Under the pieces are notes generated by a model. The model was not told the origin of the DNA. It was given only the letters and a program-made list of their open reading frames with translations, and ran no database searches. From Pseudomonadota bacterium (GTDB taxonomy: Bacteria > Pseudomonadota > Alphaproteobacteria > Caulobacterales > Aquidulcibacteraceae): DNA of 43,557 nt. This document shows positions 16,227 to 25,543 of this stretch, one piece after another; positions within the stretch are counted from its first letter, which is position 1; each line of letters opens with the position of its first letter. The DNA lies in NCBI GenBank assembly GCA_016195245.1, contig JACQAC010000177.1, forward strand, positions 1-43,557. The letters run 5' to 3'. Made by a program: the position numbers and the translations under genes.

Positions 16227-17096
16227 TCAGGAATGAGCGGAAAGGTCGACCCCAAGCTCCTTGAGCCAGGTCTCGGCGGCGAGCAGGTCCATCCAGGCTA
16301 GCCGTTTTTGCTGCGGCTGGCGCAGGAGGTATGCCGGGTGAAGCATAACCATAGCGTTGACGGGCGCCGGTAACCCCTCCGGGTTGTAAAGCAGCCGCCG
16401 GCCCCGCAGCTTCATCACCCCGTCCTCGCGTTTCAGCACGGTGTGCGCCGCGGCCTTGCCGGTGAGCAGCAGGAGTTTGGGTTGGGAGAGCTCGATCAGC
16501 CGCTCCACGAAGGGGAAGCAGGCGACGATCTCGCCCTGGGTGGGATCGCGGTTGCCTGGGGGACGCCAGTAAATCGTGTTCGAAATCAAAAGATTGGACT
16601 GGCGGCTGAGGCCGATCTGGGCCAGCATCCGGTCCAGCAATTGTCCCGATCGGCCTACAAAGGGCTTGCCTTGTTCGTCCTCGTCCTTGCCCGGGGCCTC
16701 GCCCAGCAGCAGCACTGGCGCGCCGACAATTCCATCGGAGAAGGCGGTGTTGCGGGCGGTCGCCTTGAGGGCGCAGCCGTCGAACTTTTCCACAGCGGCC
16801 TGGAGTTCGGGGATGGTCTTGGCCGCCGCCGCCAGGGCGCGGGCGGTCTCGACCGGTGCGTCGGGGCTAGGCGTGGGCCGCTTGAGCCGGGGCGCAGCCG
16901 GAGGTCGCAGCGCTTCCCTGACAGGCGCGCTTGGCGCGCGGGCCGGGGCGCTTCCGGTAAAGATCGCCTCGGCTTCGTCCATGTCGACGCCGGCTGCACG
17001 CCAGAAGGCGAGCAACGCACGGGCGGCGTCCGTGGGGGCAATGCCTGCGTCCATCGCTCGCATCTTGGCGGGACTCGTTCGATTTAACAAAGCCAT
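16227..17096 (-). CDS. Type-4 (family 4) uracil-DNA glycosylase
   Basis: The enzyme removes uracil from DNA to start base-excision repair. The 289-residue product has a variable, Pro/Ala-rich N-terminus to about residue 90. The catalytic domain follows with GEAPGKDEDEQGKPFVG (motif A), SNTIYWRPPGNRDP, LLLTGKAAAHTVL and the C-terminal HPAYLLRQP motif. Family-4 enzymes usually hold a 4Fe-4S cluster; Cys residues are visible in DGCALK and IVACFPF, in the positions used by alphaproteobacterial members. No KRRIH loop is present, arguing against UdgX. It is divergent from the ETF-QO gene. Confidence 0.9.
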   Translation of the reverse strand: MALLNRTSPAKMRAMDAGIAPTDAARALLAFWRAAGVDMDEAEAIFTGSAPARAPSAPVREALRPPAAPRLKRPTPSPDAPVETARALAAAAKTIPELQAAVEKFDGCALKATARNTAFSDGIVGAPVLLLGEAPGKDEDEQGKPFVGRSGQLLDRMLAQIGLSRQSNLLISNTIYWRPPGNRDPTQGEIVACFPFVERLIELSQPKLLLLTGKAAAHTVLKREDGVMKLRGRRLLYNPEGLPAPVNAMVMLHPAYLLRQPQQKRLAWMDLLAAETWLKELGVDLSAHS

Positions 17097-17159
17097 CGCA
17101 CAGCCTTGCGCCGCATAAGCGCAGCTTCGATAAGGCGAAAAAGGGCTGATGAGTTTGAA

Positions 17160-18833
17160 ATGACCGACGAACCCGCGCGCGAAGCTATGGAATACGATGT
17201 GGTGATCATCGGCGCGGGGCCGGCGGGCCTCTCAGCTGCGATCCGGCTCAAACAATTGGCCGCCGAACAGGGCGGCGAGATTTCGGTCGCGGTGTTGGAA
17301 AAGGGCGCCGAGGTCGGTGCGCACATTCTTTCAGGCGCCGTGATTGATCCGATCAGCCTCAACGAACTCATTCCGGACTGGAAGGAAAAAGGCGCGCCGC
17401 TCGACACGCCGGTGACCGTCGATCAGTTCAAGATTTTGGGACCAGCGGGCGCGGCGGCTTTGCCGATGTTCCTAATGCCGCCGCTGTTCAGCAATCACGG
17501 CAATTACATCGTCTCGTTGTCGAACGTCACCAAGTGGTTGGCGACCCAAGCCGAAGAATTGGGTGTTGAGATTTATCCTGGCATGGCCGCTTCGGCGCCG
17601 GTGTACGGCGAGGCGGGAGCGCTGAAAGGTGTCGTCGCCGGCGTGTTTGGGATTGCGCGCGACGGACATCATAAGCCGGACTTCCAGCCGGGCATGGAAT
17701 TGCACGGCAAGTACGTGCTGATCGCCGAGGGCGCGCGTGGTTCGCTCACGAAAATCCTGCAAAACCGCTATGATCTAAGCGCCAATCGCGATCCGCAGAA
17801 GTACGGCATCGGCATCAAGGAATTGTGGGAAGTCCCGGCCGATCAGCATAAGCCGGGCTTGGTGCTGCACACCGTCGGGTGGCCGCTCGACGACAAAACC
17901 GGCGGCGGCTCGTTCATGTATCATTGGGGCGATCGGTTGGTGAGCGTCGGCTATGTCGTTCACCTCAATTACAGAAATCCGTACATCTCGCCGTTCGATG
18001 AATTCCAGCGTCACAAGCTGCATCACGAAATCGCGCAACACATTCGCGGCGGCAAGCGCATCGCCTACGGCGCACGCGCGATCACCGAAGGCGGGCTGCA
18101 GTCGGTGCCGAAGCTCGCGTTTCCTGGCGGCGCGCTGATCGGCTGCGCGGCGGGCTTCGTGAACGTGCCGCGCATCAAGGGCAGCCACAACGCCATGAAG
18201 ACAGGCATGATGGCCGCCGAGGCCGCCTTCGCCGCCATTCGCGCAGGCCGCATGCACGATGTGCTGGATGAGTACGAAGAGGCGTATCGCGAAAGCCGCG
18301 TCTATAAGGATCTGCATCGCGTCCGCAACGCCAAGCCGTTCCTCTCCAAGTTCGGGACGTTCTGGGGCGGTGTCGCCGGCATGTTCGACATGTGGACGGC
18401 CACATTGTTCGGCGGTCTGTCGGTGTTCGGCACGCTGAAGCACGGCAAGTCCGATGCGGCCTCGACGGAGCGCGCCTCAAGGCACAAGCCGATCGCCTAT
18501 CCTAAGCCGGACGGGGTTCTGACTTTCGACAAGCCCTCTTCGGTCTATCTCTCCAACACCAATCACGAAGAAGATCAGCCGGTTCACCTGGTGTTGAAGG
18601 ACCCTTCGATCCCGATCCGTGTAAACTTGCCGGAATATGCCGAGCCAGCGACACGATATTGCCCAGCTGGCGTGTATGAGGTGCTGACCGATGAGGGAGG
18701 GTCCAATCCCCGGTTCCAGATCAACGCTCAAAACTGCGTTCATTGCAAAACTTGCGACATCAAGGACCCGAGCCAGAATATAGATTGGACAACGCCCGAA
18801 GGCGGTGGCGGGCCGAACTACGCCAATATGTGA
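17160..18833 (+). CDS. Electron transfer flavoprotein-ubiquinone oxidoreductase
   Basis: ETF-QO accepts electrons from reduced ETF and passes them to ubiquinone at the inner membrane, linking fatty-acid and amino-acid oxidation to respiration. The 557-residue product has an N-terminal FAD-binding motif GAGPAG (18-23), a middle ubiquinone-binding region, and a C-terminal 4Fe-4S domain with Cys near 501, 526, 529 and 532 (CVHCKTCDIKDPSQNIDW). The ATG at 17160 gives the usual family start; an in-frame ATG at 17106 would add 18 basic residues. Its substrate ETF is encoded at 2979-4687. Confidence 0.96.
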   Translation: MTDEPAREAMEYDVVIIGAGPAGLSAAIRLKQLAAEQGGEISVAVLEKGAEVGAHILSGAVIDPISLNELIPDWKEKGAPLDTPVTVDQFKILGPAGAAALPMFLMPPLFSNHGNYIVSLSNVTKWLATQAEELGVEIYPGMAASAPVYGEAGALKGVVAGVFGIARDGHHKPDFQPGMELHGKYVLIAEGARGSLTKILQNRYDLSANRDPQKYGIGIKELWEVPADQHKPGLVLHTVGWPLDDKTGGGSFMYHWGDRLVSVGYVVHLNYRNPYISPFDEFQRHKLHHEIAQHIRGGKRIAYGARAITEGGLQSVPKLAFPGGALIGCAAGFVNVPRIKGSHNAMKTGMMAAEAAFAAIRAGRMHDVLDEYEEAYRESRVYKDLHRVRNAKPFLSKFGTFWGGVAGMFDMWTATLFGGLSVFGTLKHGKSDAASTERASRHKPIAYPKPDGVLTFDKPSSVYLSNTNHEEDQPVHLVLKDPSIPIRVNLPEYAEPATRYCPAGVYEVLTDEGGSNPRFQINAQNCVHCKTCDIKDPSQNIDWTTPEGGGGPNYANM

Positions 18834-18838
18834 GCCGC

Positions 18839-18855
18839 TTCCCGCGAAGCGGGAG
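18839..18855 (+). promoter_or_regulatory. Hairpin in the ETF-QO/TPR gap, next to the ribosome binding site
   Basis: TCCCGC (18840-18845) pairs with GCGGGA (18849-18854) around a GAA loop. It follows the ETF-QO stop by six bases and directly precedes AAAGGA, the likely Shine-Dalgarno sequence of the next gene. No T-tract follows, so it may modulate processing or translation instead of ending transcription. Confidence 0.35.
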
Positions 18856-18869
18856 AAAGGACGAAACGA

Positions 18870-20795
18870 ATGCGTTGGGCGATTTTGTCAGCAAGTGTGG
18901 CGGTGCTTGGATTGGCTGCCGGCAGCGCAGCGCTTCCAGCGTTGGCCGCAAGCGCACCGGCCTCGGCGAGCCCTGCGTCGCCTACGACGGCTGAACGCGA
19001 TCCTGCTGCGTTGCTGCGCACGACGTCGCCGCCAAACGCCGCCGCCAACCGCACTTACGCTGATCCGTCCGCCGCGCTCATGGCGGCGGATGTCGACTAT
19101 CTTGTCCGCGAGGCGCGCCGCGAACTGGCGCAGGGTGATCGCGCGCCTCTCTGGACGACGCTCGCGTTCGCGGACGACTTCGCATCGGATCGCCTCGCCG
19201 AAGCGCGCACCGATCTCGGCAATGGGCCAGGCGGTCTGCAGGGCGGCATCGGCGATATGTTCGAGCCGTTCTTGCTCGCAGCCGAAGGTCACGTCGATCA
19301 AGCCGCGCAACGCGTGGATTCTGGCGGAGACAATCTGCCCTCGCCATTGCCGGCGGTGCAGAAGGGCTTGGTGCTGGAAGGCGCGGGCCGGCTCCAGGAT
19401 GCGGCCGCGACGTACGCGACGATGATCTCACATCTCGATCTGACGCCGCCGCCGAATTCCGAACCAGCGAACATGGAAGAGTTGCAGCGGGCATTGAACG
19501 CCACGCGCATCACCCACGCTGTTTATCGCGCCGCGCTGGTGAACCACCGCTTGGGTCGCGTTGCGGAAGCTCGCCGCCTCTACGGCATCGTCTCGCAATT
19601 CGCGCCACGCTCCGCCGATGTTGAGGAAAACCTGCGTCGTCTGGGTGCGGGCCAACAGCCGCTTGAGCCGGCGCTCGACCTGAAGGGCGCCGCCGGCCGC
19701 TGGATGATCTTTCTTTCGGAGTACCTCATACAAGCCGAGAACCTGCAGCAAACGCTGTCGCAACAAGATCCGACTACGGGTCTCACCTCGTCGTCCGGCG
19801 CGGCGCTGCTCCAGCTTGGCGTGCTTCTCTCGCCGGACGCCAACGATTGGCGTTTGTTTGCGGCCCAGCAGCTGCAGGACGCCGGTGGTCTCGACGGCGC
19901 CGAGCGCATCATCAATCTCATGCCGGCCTCGAGCGTGTTCGCGCCGGACGCCGACATCATGCGCGCCTCGATCCAAGTGCGCCGCCACAACAACACCGCG
20001 GCCAATGCGTCGGCGGATCGCGCCGCCGCCGCTGCCGGGAGCCGCTGGTCGATCATTGCCGCCGCCGCCGACATCTACCGCCGCACCGGCCATTCTGAAC
20101 AATCGATCGCGGCCTATACGCGCGCACTATCGATGGCGCAGGACGCCGATGATCGCGCCGATGTGCTCGGCTTCCGTGCTTATGCCTATCGTTTCGCTGG
20201 AAACTACGCTGCCGCGACGGCGGACATGCGCGCCGCCTTCGCCCTCGATCAAAGTGTCGACACCCGCTTGCTCTACGTCTCGATCCTAATGGACGACCCA
20301 GCGGCGTGGTCCGACGGCGTGCAGGTCGCGCGTCGCCTGTTCGCCGAACAGCCCGACTCGGTCATTCGCCTCAACACGCTGGGGTACGCGCTCATCCAAA
20401 GGCCAGAGGGGCTGGAAGAGGGTTATCGCTTGTTGTGGCGCGGCTTCAACAACGGTCAAACCGATTACGCCGTGGTCGATAGTTTGGCGTGGGCCTATTA
20501 CCTCTATGGCCACTTCGATGACGCGAAATTCCTGGCTGAGCGCGCCAACGCATTGGCTGTGCGGGATCCGAACGCTGAATTGCTCGATCACCTAGGCGAC
20601 ATTTACTGGCGCCTGCGCCGGCAGAACGATGCGCGCGATGCCTGGCGCCGAGCGCTGGACGCGCAACCGGATATGCCGCGCACGCAATCGCTGCAGCAAA
20701 AGATTGCGCACGGGCTTACAACGCCCGTGCCGCAAACACGGCCGCTACCGCAAGTGACATTGCCGACCGGACCGACGCAGCGGCAGGATTTGTGA
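18870..20795 (+). CDS. Large periplasmic TPR protein
   Basis: The 641-residue product begins with a signal peptide (to about residue 27, ALPALAASA), followed by a helical region with scattered TPR units. Its C-terminal 150 residues contain an NTLGYAL...EEGYRLL, DSLAWAYYLYG and DHLGDIYWRL series that is clearly related to the end of the next gene's product. AAAGGA precedes the ATG. The stop overlaps the GTG start of the next TPR gene (GTGA), and that gene in turn overlaps ispE. It probably works as a protein-binding scaffold in the periplasm; the partner is not known. Confidence 0.85.
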   Translation: MRWAILSASVAVLGLAAGSAALPALAASAPASASPASPTTAERDPAALLRTTSPPNAAANRTYADPSAALMAADVDYLVREARRELAQGDRAPLWTTLAFADDFASDRLAEARTDLGNGPGGLQGGIGDMFEPFLLAAEGHVDQAAQRVDSGGDNLPSPLPAVQKGLVLEGAGRLQDAAATYATMISHLDLTPPPNSEPANMEELQRALNATRITHAVYRAALVNHRLGRVAEARRLYGIVSQFAPRSADVEENLRRLGAGQQPLEPALDLKGAAGRWMIFLSEYLIQAENLQQTLSQQDPTTGLTSSSGAALLQLGVLLSPDANDWRLFAAQQLQDAGGLDGAERIINLMPASSVFAPDADIMRASIQVRRHNNTAANASADRAAAAAGSRWSIIAAAADIYRRTGHSEQSIAAYTRALSMAQDADDRADVLGFRAYAYRFAGNYAAATADMRAAFALDQSVDTRLLYVSILMDDPAAWSDGVQVARRLFAEQPDSVIRLNTLGYALIQRPEGLEEGYRLLWRGFNNGQTDYAVVDSLAWAYYLYGHFDDAKFLAERANALAVRDPNAELLDHLGDIYWRLRRQNDARDAWRRALDAQPDMPRTQSLQQKIAHGLTTPVPQTRPLPQVTLPTGPTQRQDL

Positions 20796-22453
20796 TCCTG
20801 CTGCGGGGGGCGACGATGTTGGCGGCGGGCGCAAGCCTCGCCGCCTGTGCGTCGATGCAGCCGCCTACACCACCGACCACTCATGCGTACGCGGATTTCC
20901 TGGTGGGCCGCGTAGCCAATCTGACGGATGATTACGGTGCGGCGTCTGATCGTTACACTGCCGCGCTCGCGCGCACGCCTGGTAACCAAGACCTCGTTGA
21001 TGGCGCAGTCACCGCAGCGCTTGCTGAGGGCGACGTTGATCGCGCGCGCGCCGCAGTGCGTCTCGCCCATGGTCCCGATACGCCAGCGCTCGCCCACATC
21101 GTGCGCGCCGCAGATGCGCTCGTGGCGCAACGTTGGTCACAAGCAGATACCGAACTCGGTGTCGCCAATGGCGGCGCGGCGCAAGCGCTGATGGCGCGCG
21201 TCATGCGAGTTTGGGCGCGCGCCGGCGCTCGGCAGATGCCGGAGATCGACTCGGATTTACGACCGCTCCTGAACATACGGCCTTACGGCGGACTGCTAGA
21301 ATATCAGCAGGCGATGGCGCTGGATTATCTCGGTCGCAACGATGAAGCGCTTGCGGCGTACACGAGAGCTGCCGGCGCGGGCATGTGGTTGCCTCACGCT
21401 ATCGAGCGCAACGCCGACTTGCTCGCGCGGCAAGGCGCCCGTGAACAAGCCATGGAACTCCTCGAACTTCCGGCCAACCTGACCAATCCCGCCCTGTCCG
21501 CCGCCGTCCAACGTTTGCAGGCTGGGCAGAGCGCTTCGCGTTTGCCGCTGACGCCGGCGCGTGGTGCGGCGGCAGGGCTCTACGGGTTGGCGGCAACCTA
21601 TCTGCAGCAATCCGACAACGCCAACGGCCTCGCCGCTCTTACTCTCTCGCTCATTCTCGATCCCAACGCCGACGCCGCACGCCTGGCGTTCGCGCAAGCG
21701 CAATCGGACTTGCATCACGGCGAGGCGGCGCGCTCCATGCTGCATCAGGTGAACGCGCAATCGCCGTACGCCCTGAGCGCCCGCGCCATGGAAGCGTGGA
21801 CCTTGATTGCTGATGGCCGCAACGACGAAGCGATCGCGATGGCGCGCTTGACTGCGGCAGGCGGCGACGCACGCGCGAAGCGCGTCCTGGCCGACATTTA
21901 TCGCGCAACGCATAACGACCCTGAAGCCGAAGCGACTTATACCGAACTGATTGGCGACGTGCCGGGTGATTGGCGCCTGTGGTTTGCGCGCGGCGCCGCA
22001 CGCATACGATTGCACCGCCTGGCGGAGGGCGAGGCGGACTTGCAGCACGCGCTCCAACTGGCGCCGGACCAGCCCGACATCATGAATTATCTCGGTTATT
22101 CGTGGGTCGATCGCGGCGAACACGTGCAGGAGGGGCTGTCGATGATCCAGCGCGCCGCTGAGTTGCAACCGCAATCCGCGGCGATCACCGATAGTCTCGG
22201 TTGGGCGTATTTCCGTGTCCACGATTACGCCCGCGCGTTGGACAATCTCGAACACGCGGTTGAACTTGAAGCTGACGACCCAACGTTGAACGATCATCTT
22301 GGTGACGCGTATTGGCGCGCTGGGCGCCACACCGAGGCGCGCTATCAGTGGCAGCGTGCTCTCTCGTTCAATCCAGACGATCCCGCGCCGATCCAACAGA
22401 AGCTCGAGCATGGCTTGCCCGCCGAGCCAGCCGATCGGAATGCCGACCAATGA
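20792..22453 (+). CDS. TPR lipoprotein, paralogue of the preceding gene
   Basis: From the GTG at 20792 the 553-residue product has a proper lipoprotein signal ending LAAC (Cys19). The ATG at 20816, though preceded by a G-rich run, would give a signal too short to work. TPR units fill most of the protein, and the C-terminus (MNYLGYSWVDRG, DSLGWAYFRV, NDHLGDAYWRAGR) parallels that of its upstream neighbour, pointing to tandem duplication and divergence. It overlaps ispE by four bases (ATGA). It is likely anchored in the outer or inner membrane as a binding scaffold; function unknown. Confidence 0.85.
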   Translation: MILLRGATMLAAGASLAACASMQPPTPPTTHAYADFLVGRVANLTDDYGAASDRYTAALARTPGNQDLVDGAVTAALAEGDVDRARAAVRLAHGPDTPALAHIVRAADALVAQRWSQADTELGVANGGAAQALMARVMRVWARAGARQMPEIDSDLRPLLNIRPYGGLLEYQQAMALDYLGRNDEALAAYTRAAGAGMWLPHAIERNADLLARQGAREQAMELLELPANLTNPALSAAVQRLQAGQSASRLPLTPARGAAAGLYGLAATYLQQSDNANGLAALTLSLILDPNADAARLAFAQAQSDLHHGEAARSMLHQVNAQSPYALSARAMEAWTLIADGRNDEAIAMARLTAAGGDARAKRVLADIYRATHNDPEAEATYTELIGDVPGDWRLWFARGAARIRLHRLAEGEADLQHALQLAPDQPDIMNYLGYSWVDRGEHVQEGLSMIQRAAELQPQSAAITDSLGWAYFRVHDYARALDNLEHAVELEADDPTLNDHLGDAYWRAGRHTEARYQWQRALSFNPDDPAPIQQKLEHGLPAEPADRNADQ

Positions 22454-23319
22454 GCGTTCAGGTCTTCGCGCCGGCGAAGATCAATCTCACGCTCGAGGTT
22501 GGCCGCCCGCGCGCCGACGGCATGCACCCGCTGCAAAGCGTGGTGGTATTCGCCGACATTGGCGACATCGTCACTGCGGAGGCAGGCGATGGGTTGTCTC
22601 TGCGCATCACTGGCGGCTTCGCGGATCAGCTTTCCGATGGTGACGCGGACAATTTGGTATTATGCGCGGCACACGCGTTGGCGCGCTCGGTGGGCGTTCA
22701 GGCCAATGCCAAAATCACGCTCGAGAAAAATCTTCCCGTCGCCTCCGGCATCGGCGGCGGATCGTCGGACGCCGCCGCTGCGTTGCGCGCGCTTAACGAC
22801 CTCTGGGGGCTCGGTTGCGGCGCGGCGCAATTGCAGGCCATTGCGCGCGAGCTTGGATCGGATGTTCCAGTTTGTCTTGCGGGTATGCCTGCCTGGATGA
22901 CCGGGCTGGGCGAGGTCTGGACGCCCATGCGCGCGCCTGCTTTCGCGGCGGTGTTGGTCAACCCGATGCGGGAGCTCTCCACGCCGTTGGTTTACCGCGA
23001 ATTCGACCGTCAGGGGCTGGGCGGCGATCTTTCGCGCTTTGAGACGCCACAGTGGCGCGACCGCACCCACGCGCTGAGCGACATCGTCGCCACCGATAAT
23101 GCGCTTACCGCGGCAGCATCAGCGCTCGTGCCGGACATCGCAGTCATTATCGAAATCCTCCGCAACGATGCACGCGTCGAACATGCGGCGATGTCCGGCA
23201 GCGGCGCCACCTGTTTCGCTCTTGTGGATGATCTCCCCGCCGCCGAAGCTCTCGCAACCGATCTCCGCGCCGCGCACCCCGATTGGTGGATTATTGAAAC
23301 GGAACTTGGCGGCGCTTGA
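22450..23319 (+). CDS. ispE: 4-diphosphocytidyl-2-C-methyl-D-erythritol kinase
   Basis: IspE phosphorylates CDP-methylerythritol with ATP in the non-mevalonate (MEP) pathway of isoprenoid synthesis. The 289-residue protein is a GHMP kinase: FAPAKINLTL (6-15) at the N-terminus, the ATP-binding PVASGIGGGSSDAAA (96-110), GSDVPVCL, and the C-terminal MSGSGATCFAL. The ATG at 22450 overlaps the stop of the TPR gene and matches the family start; the longer in-frame extension runs inside that gene. Coupling to two TPR genes appears structural, not functional, but is reproducible enough to note. Confidence 0.95.
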   Translation: MSVQVFAPAKINLTLEVGRPRADGMHPLQSVVVFADIGDIVTAEAGDGLSLRITGGFADQLSDGDADNLVLCAAHALARSVGVQANAKITLEKNLPVASGIGGGSSDAAAALRALNDLWGLGCGAAQLQAIARELGSDVPVCLAGMPAWMTGLGEVWTPMRAPAFAAVLVNPMRELSTPLVYREFDRQGLGGDLSRFETPQWRDRTHALSDIVATDNALTAAASALVPDIAVIIEILRNDARVEHAAMSGSGATCFALVDDLPAAEALATDLRAAHPDWWIIETELGGA

Positions 23320-23364
23320 CCTTCTCCAAGTGCGCCGATAGCCCGGCGCGACGAGGGAGCGCGT

Positions 23365-24423
23365 GTGTGGATTGAGCTTGGCATCGCGATGTCGATTGCG
23401 GCGCTGGTCAGCGTGCTCGCTTGCATGGTCCTGGTGCGGCGTGGACCGCTCGATCATCCTGACGTTGCGCGGAAGGCGCACAAGCTGCCGACACCGACAA
23501 GCGGAGGCTTAGGGATAGCAGCCGGTTTTCTTGCCGGCTTCCTCGCTTTGCTCGCGATCTTTCCAGCCTGGGGAGACACCCTGTTTGAGGAAAACGTCAC
23601 GCTCAAGGCGGCGATTGTTCTGTTTGCCTTTATATTCTTGTTTCTAGGCTTCATCGACGACGCGACGCCAATCAGTCCGCGTCTCAAGTTTCTGATTTTC
23701 ACTGCAGCGGCCTTCGCCGCGGCATGGCGGGTGGGCGTGGTCAATCAGCTGCCGCTAGGTGACGGGAATGCGCTCTATCTGCCGCTCTTCGTCGGCGCTG
23801 TGGGAACCGCTCTTTGGGTTTTCACCCTGATCAACAGCGTAAACTTCATGGACGGCTCCAACGGCCTAGCGATGGGGTCGACCGCTATTGGTTTGTCGGC
23901 GCTTGGGGCAATTGCGCTGCAGCTCGGGTCGCCCAGCAGCGGCGCGATATGTTTCTCCGCCGTCGGAGCAATCATCGGATTTCTGTTTTGGAATTTTCCC
24001 AAGGGGCGATTGTTTGCCGGGGACGCCGGCGCCCTGTTTGTCGGCGCCATAGCCGCGCTAACGTCGCTCTACATCATTCGCCGCACGCAGCTCTCGCCGC
24101 TTATTCCGCCCATCCTCTTCTTTCCACTGTTAGCGGACGCCCTGCTGACATTGCTGTGGCGGGCGCGCCGCCGCCGTAGCCTGCTCGACGCCCATGCCGA
24201 ACACCTTTACCAGATCGCCCACCGCGCCGGCTGGAGTCATCTCCGGGTAGCGTTCTCTTACTGGATCGCTATGGCACTCTGCGGGGCAGTGGGTTTCGCG
24301 GCCGCTTTGTCGCCTCAAAGCGCCTTCGCGCCGATTGGTTTGGCAGTCTTGGCGGCAGCCGCCATCGTGGTCGCGCAGATTGTACGCCGCTACGCCGTCA
24401 AACGAGGTATCGCGGAAATTTAG
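23365..24423 (+). CDS. WecA/MraY-family polyprenyl-phosphate phosphoglycosyltransferase
   Basis: These integral membrane enzymes move a sugar-1-phosphate from a UDP-sugar to a polyprenyl-phosphate carrier. The 352-residue protein has about ten hydrophobic segments and the expected cytoplasmic motifs: FIDDAT (96-101, Mg-binding aspartates), NFMDGSNGLA (160-169), FAGDAG (217-222) and a His-containing HAEHLYQIAHR (about 267-277). It is nearer WecA and other O-antigen/exopolysaccharide initiators than MraY. The GTG start follows GAGGGAG. It sits between ispE and a polyprenyl synthase gene; the sugar is unknown. Confidence 0.88.
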   Translation: MWIELGIAMSIAALVSVLACMVLVRRGPLDHPDVARKAHKLPTPTSGGLGIAAGFLAGFLALLAIFPAWGDTLFEENVTLKAAIVLFAFIFLFLGFIDDATPISPRLKFLIFTAAAFAAAWRVGVVNQLPLGDGNALYLPLFVGAVGTALWVFTLINSVNFMDGSNGLAMGSTAIGLSALGAIALQLGSPSSGAICFSAVGAIIGFLFWNFPKGRLFAGDAGALFVGAIAALTSLYIIRRTQLSPLIPPILFFPLLADALLTLLWRARRRRSLLDAHAEHLYQIAHRAGWSHLRVAFSYWIAMALCGAVGFAAALSPQSAFAPIGLAVLAAAAIVVAQIVRRYAVKRGIAEI

Positions 24424-24429
24424 GCGGTC

Positions 24430-25488
24430 CTAATAGCCGCGCTCGACGACGAAGTCGGCGATCTCGGTCAGCGCCTCGTTGTAGGCGTTCGTCGGGAGCG
24501 TTCTGAGCGCCGTCTTGGCCGCACTCGCATGTTCGCGCGCCGCCTCCAATGTCCGCTCGATGGCGTTGTGGCGCTTCAACAGCGCCAGCGCGCGGTGGAA
24601 ATCGTCGTCAGTCCGCTCCTCTCCGACGACCCGCCGCCAAAAGGCGCGTTCACTCTCATCGCCGTCGTCACGCGCGAACACGACCGGCAACGTGACTTTC
24701 CCCTCTTTGAAATCGTCACCGGTGTTCTTGCCCATAGTGGCGCTCGCGCCCCCATAATCGAGAGCGTCGTCGACGAGTTGAAACGCCAGTCCCAGTTCGC
24801 GGCCGTAGCTCTCCAAAGCGGTGGCTTCCGCGCCCGGCCGCCCCGCCGCCACCGCGCCGGCTTTCGCCGCCGCCGCGAACAACGCCGCGGTCTTGGCGCC
24901 GACGATTGCCATGTAGCGCTCGCGCGTGGTCTCGGCGTCGTTCGCCGCCGCGAGTTGCATGACCTCGCCCTCGGCGATCACGCTTGCGGCCCGCGCCAGG
25001 ATGTCGAGCACCATGATGTCGCCGGTCTCGACCATCAAATTGAAGGAGCGGGCAAACAGAAAGTCGCCCACCAGCACGCTCGAGGAATTGCCCCAGATCG
25101 TGTTGGCGCTCTTCTTGCCGCGGCGCATCGAGGATACATCCACGACATCGTCATGAAGCAGGGTCGCCGAGTGGATGAATTCAACCGCTGCCGCCAGCTT
25201 GCGCGCCCCATCGCCACCGCCCCCCAACAGCCGCGCTGACGCCAATGTGATCATCGGGCGGATGCGCTTGCCGCCGGCGTCGATCAGATGTGCGGCCAAG
25301 TTCGGGATAACCCCGACCGGACTGGTCATGTGCTGATGAATAATGGCGTCGACCGCCGCCATATCCTCGGCGAGCAGGCCATTCAGCCGCTCGACCGCGT
25401 TGGGCGCGGATCGCTTCGCCTTTTCGACCGCAGGTCCCAAAGGGCCTCCGCTTGCCTTCACGTGACGGTAAAACGATGCTGATGCCAA
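24430..25488 (-). CDS. ispB: Long-chain polyprenyl diphosphate synthase (octa/decaprenyl type)
   Basis: The enzyme extends farnesyl diphosphate with isopentenyl diphosphate, usually to make the ubiquinone side chain. The 352-residue product has GGKRIRPM near 72-79, the first Asp-rich motif DDVVD (113-117) with RRGKKSANT following, and the second DDALD (240-244), both complete. Chain length cannot be fixed by eye; octaprenyl or decaprenyl is normal for this bacterial group. The gene converges on the WecA-like gene with six bases between, and its stop lies in a small palindrome with the other stop (24420-24433). It is divergent from the TrmN6-like gene. Confidence 0.92.
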   Translation of the reverse strand: MASASFYRHVKASGGPLGPAVEKAKRSAPNAVERLNGLLAEDMAAVDAIIHQHMTSPVGVIPNLAAHLIDAGGKRIRPMITLASARLLGGGGDGARKLAAAVEFIHSATLLHDDVVDVSSMRRGKKSANTIWGNSSSVLVGDFLFARSFNLMVETGDIMVLDILARAASVIAEGEVMQLAAANDAETTRERYMAIVGAKTAALFAAAAKAGAVAAGRPGAEATALESYGRELGLAFQLVDDALDYGGASATMGKNTGDDFKEGKVTLPVVFARDDGDESERAFWRRVVGEERTDDDFHRALALLKRHNAIERTLEAAREHASAAKTALRTLPTNAYNEALTEIADFVVERGY

Positions 25489-25543
25489 GCGCGAGGGTCA
25501 AGCTTAGTTCCTTGGATCGCGCGAATGGGTCGCATCGGCGCTT

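Noticed and set aside
20984-21009. GTAACC followed 16 bases later by CGCA, a possible second SigF promoter
   Set aside because: It lies inside the TPR lipoprotein coding sequence with no gene start downstream, and the -10 does not match.
21296-22450. 384-codon open frame on the minus strand
   Set aside because: It is a shadow of the TPR lipoprotein gene, Arg-rich with no motif.
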